From assembly GCA_016875095.1 (NCBI GenBank), contig VGSG01000009.1, positions 1 to 64,000 of the forward strand: a stretch of 64,000 nucleotides of DNA. Reading direction: 5' to 3'. Numbering within the stretch: position 1 is the stretch's first letter; every line of letters begins with the position of its first letter. Of this stretch, positions 8,249-16,448 are shown piece after piece. The position numbers and the translations under genes are program-made. Source of the DNA: Deltaproteobacteria bacterium (lineage in GTDB: Bacteria > Desulfobacterota > Desulfomonilia > Desulfomonilales > Desulfomonilaceae). Under the pieces are notes generated by a model. That model saw only the letters and a program-made list of their open reading frames with translations, searched no databases and had not been told where the DNA came from.

Positions 8249-9031
8249 TCAGCCCGCCGCGACTGTAGACATCGGCGCCACCTGGATTCCGGCTGATTCC
8301 AGGGCGGATCGGATCGACTGGACCAGCTTCAGGGCTATAGGCGTGTCTCCATGCACGCACAAAGTTTGAGCTTCGAGATCGATCACTGTGCCGTCAATGG
8401 CGACCATCTTGGAGTCTTTTGCGAGGCGGACCGCACGTTCCGTGGCCTCTTGATGATCGTGCAACACAGCGCCCGGGAGCGATCGGGACAGCAGATTCCC
8501 GTCCGGAGTGTACGCCCGATCGGGGAAAGCCTCGTACACTACCTTAAGGCCAGCGTCGTGAGCCACTTTGGTCATCAATCGTCCTTTTGCGCCTGCGAAG
8601 GCCACATAGAGCAAGTTCGGGTCGTACGACACGACCGCTTCGGCAATTGCTGCGGCCTGGTCTTCATGATCGAATGAGTCCAAGTAGAGCTTTCCATGAG
8701 GCTTCACGTGCGTCATGCTGACCCCATGAGCTTTGCAGAAGGCATCCAGCGCGCCTATCTGGTAGAGAACATAATTTCGCAGCTCTGCGGGCGCGCATTC
8801 AAGGCGCCGACGGCCGAAGCCCATGAGATCGGGATATCCGGGATGGGCTCCCACTCCCACGCCATGCCGCTTGGCAAGGGAGACGGTGCGATCCATCACC
8901 ATAGGGTCGCCCGCGTGCCAGCCGCACGCCACATTGGCGGAGGTTATGTGCTTCATTACCTCTTCGTCGGCTCCCAAAGCCCAACGACCAAAGCTCTCGC
9001 CCATATCGCAATTCAAATCAATTGAGCGCAT
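8249..9031 (-). CDS. pxpA: LamB/YcsF family protein, 5-oxoprolinase subunit A-like
   Basis: The 260-residue protein is full length for the YcsF/PxpA family and shows its hallmark stretches: IDLNCDMGESFGRW at 4-17, NVACGWHAGDP near 33-43, GAHPGYPD, and HVKPHGKLY. In other bacteria PxpA works with PxpB and PxpC to open 5-oxoproline with ATP. No pxpB or pxpC is seen in the window, so this copy is an orphan as far as visible. It is the last gene of the livKHMGF-BKACE-aminotransferase operon, 4 bp after the aminotransferase. That context suggests a role in opening or processing a lactam or carboxamide derived from the imported compound. Confidence 0.85.
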   Translation of the reverse strand: MRSIDLNCDMGESFGRWALGADEEVMKHITSANVACGWHAGDPMVMDRTVSLAKRHGVGVGAHPGYPDLMGFGRRRLECAPAELRNYVLYQIGALDAFCKAHGVSMTHVKPHGKLYLDSFDHEDQAAAIAEAVVSYDPNLLYVAFAGAKGRLMTKVAHDAGLKVVYEAFPDRAYTPDGNLLSRSLPGAVLHDHQEATERAVRLAKDSKMVAIDGTVIDLEAQTLCVHGDTPIALKLVQSIRSALESAGIQVAPMSTVAAG

Positions 9032-9035
9032 TCAC

Positions 9036-10367
9036 TTAACCCCCTAACAAGTCCTTTATGGTGAGCGCGAGGGTCTCTACCGCGGTGTCAATCTCCGTAC
9101 GATCGATCACAAACGGAGGCCCGATGACGATGGCGTCACCATCCTTTCCTGCGAAACCGCTGGAAAGGTATACGAGCGCTCCACGCTGAAACATGGCTTC
9201 TCTTGTCCTCTCCGCAATCTTCTGTTCTCTGGGAAAAGGTTTGAGGCTCGACTTGTCCTGTCCCAGCTCCACACCCCACATGAGTCCGACGCCTCGTATG
9301 TCGAGCACGCGCGAAGAGTCAGAAAGCCGCTGTCTGAGGCATTCCTCCAGGTACGTGCCCATTTCGGCGGCCCGATCGACCAGCCGGTCTCGTTCCAGAA
9401 TGTCGATGACCGCCAAACCCGCGGCCGCTGCGACCACATGATGCGAAAACGTTCCCCCATGAACAAAATTACCGCTGCCTTTGCGCATGAGCTCAAGGTA
9501 TTCACTCTTTGCGGCGACCGCGGAGAGCGGAACCGCGCCCGAACTGATGCCCTTGCCGAGCGTCATTATGTCCGGCGTCACGTCCCAATGCTGACACGCA
9601 AACCAGCGGCCGGTGCGCCCCATGCCGGACATGACTTCGTCCAGGATGAGCAACACGCTGTGACGATCGCAGATCTCCCGAATTAGCCCTAGATATCCGG
9701 GCGGAGGAGGATAGATCCCCAGTGTGGCGCCACTCACCGTCTCCGCGAGAAAGGCCGAGACCGTCTTTGGTCCGAGCTGCAGGATGACATCTTCAAGCGC
9801 GAGAGCGCATTGCAAGCCGCACTCAGGCAAGGCGAGCCCATAGGGGCAGCGCAGGCAGTAAGGCGGAGGGATATGCGCCACGTCGCTCAAGAGCGGCGTG
9901 AACGGCTCCCTGAAATACGTGCGGCCCGACGCGGACAAGGCGCCGAGCGTCAGACCGTGGTATGATTTCCACCGGGCAATGAGCTTCACCCGCTCAGGGT
10001 GACCGCTTTCTACATGGATCTGTCGGGCAAGCTTGATCGCTGTTTCGATCGCCTCCGAGCCCGAGGACAGAAAGTAGAACCTGTCAAGCCCTTTGGGAGC
10101 ATGTTTCGCAAGCTCCGAAGCGAGCGACTCCACGACCTCCGTTGAAAACAGGGTTCCATGTATGTAGTAGCACTGCTCCATCTGAGCATGCACAGCGCGA
10201 ATAATTTCTTCGCGGCCATGACCCACGTTCACCACGAGAGCGCCGCCACCCGCGTCCAAGTAACGCCGCCCGTCCTGGTCCTCTATCCAGACGCCGTGCG
10301 CCTTTGCAGCCCTTGGAAGAGGCTTGTCCAGCCTTCGGGGGAAGACGTTGCCGGGAGGAATGCTCAT
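9036..10367 (-). CDS. Class III pyridoxal-phosphate aminotransferase
   Basis: About 443 residues, full length for fold-type I, class III omega-amino-acid transaminases. Landmarks are SSGSEAIETAIKLAR (PLP phosphate region), the tryptophan/tyrosine pair WKSYHG, LILDEVMSGMGRTG (Asp contacting the PLP ring) and TLGKGISSGAVP with the Schiff-base Lys. A short Cys-rich insert PYCLRCPYGLALPECGLQC is typical of a subgroup in anaerobes. The start is taken at the ATG 10367 (SIPPGNVFPRR); a GTG at 10409 would add 14 residues that overlap a repeat. It probably converts an amino acid into the keto acid or aldehyde that the neighbouring BKACE or a dehydrogenase then uses. Exact substrate unknown. Confidence 0.85.
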   Translation of the reverse strand: MSIPPGNVFPRRLDKPLPRAAKAHGVWIEDQDGRRYLDAGGGALVVNVGHGREEIIRAVHAQMEQCYYIHGTLFSTEVVESLASELAKHAPKGLDRFYFLSSGSEAIETAIKLARQIHVESGHPERVKLIARWKSYHGLTLGALSASGRTYFREPFTPLLSDVAHIPPPYCLRCPYGLALPECGLQCALALEDVILQLGPKTVSAFLAETVSGATLGIYPPPPGYLGLIREICDRHSVLLILDEVMSGMGRTGRWFACQHWDVTPDIMTLGKGISSGAVPLSAVAAKSEYLELMRKGSGNFVHGGTFSHHVVAAAAGLAVIDILERDRLVDRAAEMGTYLEECLRQRLSDSSRVLDIRGVGLMWGVELGQDKSSLKPFPREQKIAERTREAMFQRGALVYLSSGFAGKDGDAIVIGPPFVIDRTEIDTAVETLALTIKDLLGG

Positions 10368-10407
10368 GACGCCTGCGCCTTCAGACCTATTCAACCGGAC
10401 TTGAATC

Positions 10408-10485
10408 ACCCCCCCTTGCCCCTCCCATCAAGAAAGGGGGATTTGGAACCCTCTCCCCTGGCGGGAGAGGGCAGGGTGGGGGGGA
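10408..10485. repeat. REP-like GC-rich palindromic repeat
   Basis: The stretch contains CCCTCTCCC (10449-10457) and GGGAGAGGG (10463-10471) as a tight hairpin, flanked by poly-C and poly-G runs that pair with each other. This composition is that of the dispersed REP/BIME elements seen between genes in many Proteobacteria. It lies inside the operon between the BKACE and the aminotransferase genes, where it may affect mRNA stability. Confidence 0.6.
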
Positions 10486-10533
10486 ACATATTTAGAAAGA
10501 GGTTCAACCTCAACCTACGGCAGTATGTGCGCT

Positions 10534-11367
10534 CTACTTCACTCTGATACCCAGGATCTGCCGAGCTTCAGAGCACGTGGCGATCCCTCGATCCAGCATT
10601 TCCGCCAGCTTCACCGTTCGTTCCACAAACTGCGCGTTGCTCTCCGCTTTCACGCCTCGTCTCAGATACAGGTTATCTTCAAAGCCTACCCGCACATGAC
10701 CTCCCATAAGCGTGGCATGAGTCGTAATTGAAAGCTGCATGGGCCCAACACCCAAGCAAGACCACTGACACCCGGACGGCAAACGGCGCCGCATATCCAA
10801 AAGCGCTTCCACCGAGTCTTCTATACCCCACGGGATGCCCATACAGAGTTGAAAATACGCGGGAGGCTCTATGAGACCGCGCGAAACCAAATCTTTGGCC
10901 TGTCGAATGTGGCCTAGGTCGAAAACCTCCAACTCGGGTTTGACACCGGCCTCTTTCATGGTTTTGGCCGCAGTTTCCACCCAGTCCGGCGGATTGATAA
11001 AGACCCGTCCTCCGCGGAAGTTGAGAGTGCCCACATCCAGGGAGCACAGATCGGGTCCCAGTTCCACGGGCATCAAGCGCTGCTTTCCCACGTCGGAACC
11101 GGTGATGTTGAATCCGCTCGTGGTGAGGCTTATGAGCATGTCGCTCTCGGAACGTATCCGTTCCACGACTTCGGCAAAGAGCGATTGTTCAAACGCGGGG
11201 GCGCCTGTTTCAGGGTCCCGCACATGAACGTGAACCACTGCCGCGCCGGCCTTCCAGCAGCGGAGGGCTTCGTCAGCTATCTCCTTGGGAGAGTAGGGCA
11301 CATTGGGGTTCTGGTCACGGGTCGGCCCCGACCCTGAGACCGCAACAGTGATGACAAGTTTGTCCAA
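10534..11367 (-). CDS. BKACE (3-keto-5-aminohexanoate cleavage family) enzyme
   Basis: 277 residues, the full length of the beta-keto acid cleavage enzyme family. The zinc ligands are visible in [14 protein letters not shown] (about 43-56) and the late Glu in [10 protein letters not shown]. BKACEs condense a beta-keto acid with acetyl-CoA to release acetoacetate and an acyl-CoA. It is 19 bp downstream of livF and upstream of a class III aminotransferase, so the pair could first make, then cleave, a beta-keto acid. A second BKACE (39646-40488) belongs to another operon and differs clearly in sequence. Confidence 0.9.
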   Translation of the reverse strand: MDKLVITVAVSGSGPTRDQNPNVPYSPKEIADEALRCWKAGAAVVHVHVRDPETGAPAFEQSLFAEVVERIRSESDMLISLTTSGFNITGSDVGKQRLMPVELGPDLCSLDVGTLNFRGGRVFINPPDWVETAAKTMKEAGVKPELEVFDLGHIRQAKDLVSRGLIEPPAYFQLCMGIPWGIEDSVEALLDMRRRLPSGCQWSCLGVGPMQLSITTHATLMGGHVRVGFEDNLYLRRGVKAESNAQFVERTVKLAEMLDRGIATCSEARQILGIRVK

Positions 11368-11386
11368 AGGACTTCCTCAAGAATCA

Positions 11387-12088
11387 TTAATGAGCAAGGT
11401 AAGCCTTGACGATATCCTCATCGGCCATCAGTTCGACGCAAGGGCCGGATCTGATAATTGTTCCGGTTTGCATGAGATATGCTCTATCCGTGTGTCGCAA
11501 CACCTGGTTAACGTTCTGTTCGACAATCAGGAGTGTTCGGGTCTCTCCCACCAGCCTGAGCGCTCGGTAGATTTCCTTTACCACCAGGGGCGCCAGACCC
11601 AGGGAAAGTTCGTCCACCAACAACAATTGCGGCCGGCTCATCAGCGCCCTTCCGATGGCCAGCATCTGCTGTTCGCCTCCGGAGAGTGTTTCCGCGGGCT
11701 GATGGAGCCGCTCGTGGAGCGCCGGAAAGAGCGCGGTCACCTCTGCCAGCGATTCTTTCAGGCTTTTCCTCGCCGCGGGATTGTACGCTCCCATCCGAAG
11801 ATTATCCATCACGGCCATGTCCCCAAACGGTCGCCTGCCCTCGGGAACACATGCGATCCCAAGCCGTGAAATCTCGTAGGGCGGCAGACCGCCGATGTCC
11901 CGACCGTCAAAAGCGATGCGTCCTGATCGAGGCTTTTCCAGGCCCACCACTGTGCGAATCAGAGTTGTCTTGCCTGCTCCGTTGGCGCCCAGAACAGCGA
12001 CTTTCTCGCCTCCGGTCAGTTCCAGGCTAACGCTCCTGAGGATGTGGTGCTCCCCGATGAATACATCAATCTTTTCAATCCCCAGCAT
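11387..12088 (-). CDS. livF: Branched-chain-type ABC transporter ATPase LivF
   Basis: About 233 residues with Walker A GANGAGKTTL, the Q-loop, the ABC signature LSGGEQQMLAIGRAL and Walker B LLLVDELSLGL. The length and the GRRPFGDMAVMDNL region are those of LivF, the second ATPase of LIV-type importers. The start is set at ATG 12088 (LGIEKIDVFIG); this overlaps the end of livG by 14 bp, as is common for translational coupling. An earlier ATG at 12124 would add residues without family resemblance. It energises uptake together with LivG. Confidence 0.9.
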   Translation of the reverse strand: MLGIEKIDVFIGEHHILRSVSLELTGGEKVAVLGANGAGKTTLIRTVVGLEKPRSGRIAFDGRDIGGLPPYEISRLGIACVPEGRRPFGDMAVMDNLRMGAYNPAARKSLKESLAEVTALFPALHERLHQPAETLSGGEQQMLAIGRALMSRPQLLLVDELSLGLAPLVVKEIYRALRLVGETRTLLIVEQNVNQVLRHTDRAYLMQTGTIIRSGPCVELMADEDIVKAYLAH

Positions 12089-12809
12089 CGGGCGCCCCCA
12101 GGTACGCTTCGATGACGCGGGCATCCCGAGCCACGTCAGCGGGAGTCCCTTCGCAAATGAGCATGCCTTGGTTCAGCACGAGCAACCGTTCGCACAGCGT
12201 CATGATCGCGCCCATGACGTGCTCGATCCATACGAAATTGACGCCGCGCTTATCTCGAATCGACCGTATCAAGCCCATAGCCTGGTCCATCTCGATGGAG
12301 CTCAAGCCTCCGAGCGCCTCATCCAGCAGCGCTACGCGCGGCCGTGTGGCAAGGGCTCGAGCCAATTCAAGACGCTTCTTATCGATGAGGTTCAGCGAGG
12401 AAGCGAGAAAGGATTCCTTCCCCGAGAGCCCGACAAAATCGAGCAGTTCCCGAATCAACTCTGGTCTTTCCGAATCCGGGGCCGGATGGGCGCGGCCGAT
12501 CAGGGCCACGAGGACATTTTCGTAACAGGTCATGCCCAGGAAGGGCCGGGCCACTTGGAAGGTCCGAGCCAAGCCTGCCCGCGAGATCCGGTAAGGCGGG
12601 AGCCCGGTAATGTCCAGACCGTTGAATCGGACGCGACCGCGGTCCGGGGTAATAGCGCCGGCGACGAGGTTGAACAGTGTGGTCTTGCCCGCGCCGTTAG
12701 GCCCTATGAGCCCCAAAATCTCGCCCTCATTGACATGGAACGAGACGTCCGACACGGCCTGTAGGCCGCCAAAACTCTTGCTCACATGGTCAACCACCAC
12801 AAGACTCAT
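12075..12809 (-). CDS. livG: Branched-chain-type ABC transporter ATPase LivG
   Basis: About 244 residues with Walker A GPNGAGKTTLFNLVAG and Walker B VALLDEALGGL. The signature motif is unusual: the LSxGQ loop is replaced by SLNLIDKKRLELARAL. This variant is also seen in other LIV-type paralogues, so the protein is probably active. ATG 12809 (SLVVVDHVSKSF) is chosen over 12848 because it matches the usual family start. The gene is 11 bp downstream of livM. Confidence 0.88.
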   Translation of the reverse strand: MSLVVVDHVSKSFGGLQAVSDVSFHVNEGEILGLIGPNGAGKTTLFNLVAGAITPDRGRVRFNGLDITGLPPYRISRAGLARTFQVARPFLGMTCYENVLVALIGRAHPAPDSERPELIRELLDFVGLSGKESFLASSLNLIDKKRLELARALATRPRVALLDEALGGLSSIEMDQAMGLIRSIRDKRGVNFVWIEHVMGAIMTLCERLLVLNQGMLICEGTPADVARDARVIEAYLGAPDAGD

Positions 12810-12820
12810 ATATGGAACCC

Positions 12821-13768
12821 TCAAACAGCGCTCCGGAATTGGCGCCAAAGCCCCACTAATCCTTGAGGGGCAAAACGAGCCACGGCCAGAGCCACCAGTC
12901 CAAAAATGAGAATATGGTACTCGCCGTAAACGCGAATATATTCGGAGAGCGTCTCCAAAAAAAGAGCGCCCACGATCGGACCTATGAACGTTCCCATGCC
13001 CCCGATCACGGTCATGGCCAGGACCAGGAACATCAAGTCCAACGACAGGATGTGCGGCGTTATGAGCATCAGGTAATGCCCGTACAGGGAACCTGCAAAG
13101 CCGGCCATCGCTCCTGCGATAACAAAAGCCAAAATCCTCACCCGAACCACCGGTATACCCAACGAAGCCGCGGCGGTTTCGTCATTCTGGACCGCACGAA
13201 AAGACGCGCCCAGGTCCGAGTTCAAGATCCGGCGGATCAACCAAAGGATCAGTAGAGCAGCGGCAAGAAGCACGTAGAAGCTGACCGTCTTGGAGTATTC
13301 CCCAAAAAGCGGCGGCGTCTTGAGGCCCATGGTTCCGCGAGTGATCTCATATTCATTGGTAACAATAATGCGGAGGATCTCGGAGAATCCGAGAGTGGTC
13401 AGGCTCAGGTAAATGCCGCCCATGCGAATGCACAGCGACCCCAGAGCAAGACCGAGCACAGCCGCGACGGCAATGCCGATGGGCAGGCCCAACAGAGGAG
13501 GCAATCCGGCTTTGGCGGCCAAGATGCCCGAGGTGTACGCTCCCACTCCGGCAAAAGCCGCATGAGCAAACGACACCTGGCCTGTATACCCCGCGAGAAG
13601 ATTCCAGCTCGATGCCATCATGACATAGAATAGCCCCACAATGGCCGTGTGGAGCCAATACTGTCCGAGAAACAACGGGAATGCGGCAAAAAGCGCGAGG
13701 ACAACTATCCCAACAACGGTGAGCGGTTTCTTCGTGTTTGCCGTGATAACCTCCATTGGCACGATCAT
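12821..13768 (-). CDS. livM: Branched-chain-type ABC transporter permease LivM
   Basis: 315 residues with about eight to ten hydrophobic segments and the conserved permease stretches SWNLLAGYTGQVSFAHAAFAGVGAY (read as two parts around residues 54-78) and GGMGTFIGPIVGALF near the end. It forms the membrane channel with LivH. An ATG 12 bp further in is an alternative start, since the GGAG before the first ATG is too close. It is transcribed from the minus strand between livH and livG. Confidence 0.9.
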   Translation of the reverse strand: MIVPMEVITANTKKPLTVVGIVVLALFAAFPLFLGQYWLHTAIVGLFYVMMASSWNLLAGYTGQVSFAHAAFAGVGAYTSGILAAKAGLPPLLGLPIGIAVAAVLGLALGSLCIRMGGIYLSLTTLGFSEILRIIVTNEYEITRGTMGLKTPPLFGEYSKTVSFYVLLAAALLILWLIRRILNSDLGASFRAVQNDETAAASLGIPVVRVRILAFVIAGAMAGFAGSLYGHYLMLITPHILSLDLMFLVLAMTVIGGMGTFIGPIVGALFLETLSEYIRVYGEYHILIFGLVALAVARFAPQGLVGLWRQFRSAV

Positions 13769-13826
13769 CTCCAGCTAGGGTCTCCCCGGAAACTCTTCCA
13801 AAAAGCTCCCGCGCTTCAGCGCCCTT

Positions 13827-14690
13827 CTATGCTCGCTTGCGACCGAACAAGCCCGCGGGTCGCAAGAAGAGCGCCGAAATGAGGATGATAAAGCCAAAGA
13901 GCTGCTTGTACGCGCTGGAAATATAGGCGGCTCCAAGGTTTTCCATCACGCCCAACAGAATGCCGCCCACAACGCATCCTGCAAAAGAGCCCATACCGCC
14001 CAGGACGACCACAACAAACGCGGTGAGACTCACCCCCACACCGATCGTTGGGGTAACCGGGAAGATAGGTGTCAGGATGACACCGGCCGCGCCGGCCAAA
14101 GCGCATCCAAGGCCGAACGCGAGCAAGTTCACTCTTTGGGGATTCACGCCCATGAGTGAAGCCATGTCACGATCGATGCTCACGGACCGCACTACTCTGC
14201 CGAACCAGGTGTAACGGATAAGCGCAAAGAAGCAGACGATCATCACCAGCGCAAGAGCGAAGCCCAGGAGGCGCTGATTGCCGTACATGAAAAGCGAAAA
14301 AACGTTTGTAGCGCCGGTAACCAGGTTGGGAGGCTTACGAGGATAAGGCCCGAAAATGAGCAAGTATCCGTTCTGCAGCACGATGGACAAAATGAAGGTA
14401 ACGATCAAGGAATACATTTCGTTACCGTATGTCGGCCGTATGAGCGTTCTTTCGACGATCAACCCCACAACAAAAACACACAGCGTCGCCATGATCATGG
14501 CGAGCGCCGGGTGCATACCCAGGGCGGACGCAAACAAGGCGCTGAAGTACCCCGCGAGAACGTACAGCTCGCCGTGAGCAAAGTTCACCACGTTCATGAT
14601 CCCGACGATCAGCGCAACGCCCAGCGCAAAAAGGGCGTATATGATCCCCATGACCAATCCGTTGGTCAGGTAAAGCAAGAAATCAGTCAT
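13827..14690 (-). CDS. livH: Branched-chain-type ABC transporter permease LivH
   Basis: 287 residues with around eight membrane helices. The start is typical for LivH (LTNGLVMGIIYALFALG), followed by NVVNFAHGELYVLAGYF, and near the end VLGGMGSFAGCVVGG. It is the second permease subunit. The gap to livK is about 104 bp, long enough for a processing site or weak promoter, but nothing clear is seen there. Confidence 0.9.
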   Translation of the reverse strand: MTDFLLYLTNGLVMGIIYALFALGVALIVGIMNVVNFAHGELYVLAGYFSALFASALGMHPALAMIMATLCVFVVGLIVERTLIRPTYGNEMYSLIVTFILSIVLQNGYLLIFGPYPRKPPNLVTGATNVFSLFMYGNQRLLGFALALVMIVCFFALIRYTWFGRVVRSVSIDRDMASLMGVNPQRVNLLAFGLGCALAGAAGVILTPIFPVTPTIGVGVSLTAFVVVVLGGMGSFAGCVVGGILLGVMENLGAAYISSAYKQLFGFIILISALFLRPAGLFGRKRA

Positions 14691-14794
14691 TACGGGGCGG
14701 TCTCCGTGTGCGATGAATCAGCGATCCGCTTTCGAAACGATCTGCAGCGCGTGGTTCTAACGCTCGAGATCGGGTGAGCCCGAGCGTTGAAATG

Positions 14795-15997
14795 TCACTT
14801 CTTCTTAAGCTCGCCGGTGGCAAGGTCTTTCGGATGGACGACCACCTGCTTCTTGTCTTGCCACTGGACGACGAGCATAGGCGGCTGCCACTGATGGTAC
14901 CGATACGACCCGGGCGTCAGATCAAACTTTACGACTCCGCTGGCAATGGTTAGGTTGGTCTTTTCCAGGGCGTCGACCAATTTGTCGGCATCGGTCGAAC
15001 CTGCCCGGTTAATTGCATCCGCAGCCAACAGGACCGTGTTGAACAGAGAACGAGACTTATAGTCAGTGGGATTCTGACCGAACTTCTTCCTGTACGCCTC
15101 ATAGAATGCTTTGTCTACCTCGGTCACAGGCTTATCCACGTTCATGGATGAGACGAACAGCTCCAAATTGCCCGCGTCTCCCACGTTTTTCCAAAAGTCC
15201 GGCCACAAGCTGGGCGGCCCTGCGCCATCAAGCACCAGAGCGGTTTGAGGCGCCAAGCCGGTTTCATTGGCCTGAGCGATAAAATAGTGAAGCCCGAAGC
15301 CGTACACAAAGGCCAAGACCAGATCGGGCCCAAACTGCTTCACCTTGTTCAGCTCGGTGTAATGATCCTGACTTTGCCGTTCCGTAACGATGGTCATGAA
15401 GGGAATGTTGGCCGCCTTGAGCCCTTCCTCGGCCAGCTTCTTGATACCAAGGCCCCAATCCGTGTTTTCTGCAACGATAGCCACTTTCTTGAAGCCGTTT
15501 GCCTTGACGAAACCCATCAGGCTATCGTTCACCACACCGCTGTTGCTGGGCCCGGCTCGAAAAACGTACTTGTAGCCTTTGGCCGTGATGTCATCGTGCC
15601 ACGCCTCGGCGATTATGAGAGGAACCTTCAGCCTGTTGGCCACGTCGATCTCCGCAAGAGCGGCGGACGAATGGCTCTCGCCGACCACCAGCGCCACCTT
15701 GTCTCTTGTAATGAGCTTCTCGATTCCCGAGGCCGCCTTCTCAGGATCGCCCGCGGTATCCTCGAAAACCACTTCCAGTTTCTTGCCAAGCACTCCTTTT
15801 CCCGGAGCATTGACCATGTCCAGGGCCACGGCAAAGCCCTCTTCGAAAGCCTTCCCAGTCGCGGCCGCCGGTCCGGTGCGGGGTCCCACCACACCTATCT
15901 TTATCGAATCATCCGCGGCCCATGTCGGGCCGGCTCCGATGACCGGAAAGAGCGCGAATAAAACAACCAACGCCCTATGAAGCTTCTTCGCATTCAT
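14795..15997 (-). CDS. LIV-type periplasmic substrate-binding protein
   Basis: About 400 residues from ATG 15997, with a signal peptide (KKLHRALVVLFALFPVIGAG, cleavage near TWAADD) followed by a periplasmic-binding fold type I (IKIGVVGPRTGPAAATGKAF). It is the receptor for the LivHMGF importer encoded downstream. The start is chosen because AGGGGG lies shortly upstream and because an earlier ATG would put 30 non-signal residues before the signal peptide. Related receptors bind amino acids, amides, short acids or aromatic acids; the ligand cannot be read from sequence. First gene of the operon. Confidence 0.88.
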   Translation of the reverse strand: MNAKKLHRALVVLFALFPVIGAGPTWAADDSIKIGVVGPRTGPAAATGKAFEEGFAVALDMVNAPGKGVLGKKLEVVFEDTAGDPEKAASGIEKLITRDKVALVVGESHSSAALAEIDVANRLKVPLIIAEAWHDDITAKGYKYVFRAGPSNSGVVNDSLMGFVKANGFKKVAIVAENTDWGLGIKKLAEEGLKAANIPFMTIVTERQSQDHYTELNKVKQFGPDLVLAFVYGFGLHYFIAQANETGLAPQTALVLDGAGPPSLWPDFWKNVGDAGNLELFVSSMNVDKPVTEVDKAFYEAYRKKFGQNPTDYKSRSLFNTVLLAADAINRAGSTDADKLVDALEKTNLTIASGVVKFDLTPGSYRYHQWQPPMLVVQWQDKKQVVVHPKDLATGELKKK

Positions 15998-16174
15998 CCC
16001 TAACCCCCTGGGTGAAATGTATGGGTTAATCGCCGCAATTCTGACGGCATGAGCAGTGACCTGCTCGCCGACCGGCGCGGGCATCATAGCAGCCTCCGAA
16101 AAGATCCGTCAATGGCAAACCCGATCAGGGACTTTTGGTTCGTTCAGGCGGCGCTGGACACTTCGGCGAACATA

Positions 16175-16213
16175 TCATTGCGAGTCCTCCGGGACGAGGC
16201 ACGAAGCAATCTC
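16175..16213. repeat. Dispersed repeat (TCATTGCGAG ... GAAGCAATCTC)
   Basis: TCATTGCGAG at 16175-16184 and GAAGCAATCTC at 16203-16213 form a partly self-complementary unit (ATTGC/GCAAT). A second, shorter copy in inverse orientation lies at 19291-19317. Elements of this look are dispersed in many deltaproteobacterial genomes. Confidence 0.5.
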
Positions 16214-16350
16214 CTCGGTGGGACAGGCGTCTCGCCTGTCAGTCGGAACGACAGACATGGTGCCCGTCCCAGCAAGAAAGAAAATGCCGGTGAGACCGGT
16301 ATGTTACCGTAGCCCCCAAGAGACAGGCTGGAAGCCTGTCCCACCGAGGA
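16212..16350. mobile_element. MITE-like element with 17-bp terminal inverted repeats
   Basis: TCCTCGGTGGGACAGGC at 16212-16228 is matched exactly by its reverse complement at 16334-16350. Each end also carries a hairpin, GACAGGC-n5-GCCTGTC, at 16222-16240 and 16322-16340. The element is 139 bp and has no coding capacity. It is a non-autonomous mobile or REP-type unit in the divergent promoter region. Confidence 0.6.
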
Positions 16351-16448
16351 CTTTTCACAGTGACATGGTTCGAGGCAATTGACACGCTGTGTCGTTGAAC
16401 GTAACTTACGGTCCATAGGATTCAGCATATGCAGGAGGAACATGGAGG

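Larger units (their letters stand above)
15998..16448. other. Divergent intergenic region with repeats
   Basis: This 451-bp gap separates livK (-) from the aldehyde dehydrogenase gene (+), so promoters for both must lie here, but no strong -35/-10 pair was found. Its middle is occupied by two repeats, annotated separately. No gene is supported. Confidence 0.5.

Noticed and set aside
16441-16448. ATG at 16441 as start of the aldehyde dehydrogenase
   Set aside because: It is in a different frame from the conserved protein, although it is well placed after AGGAGG.
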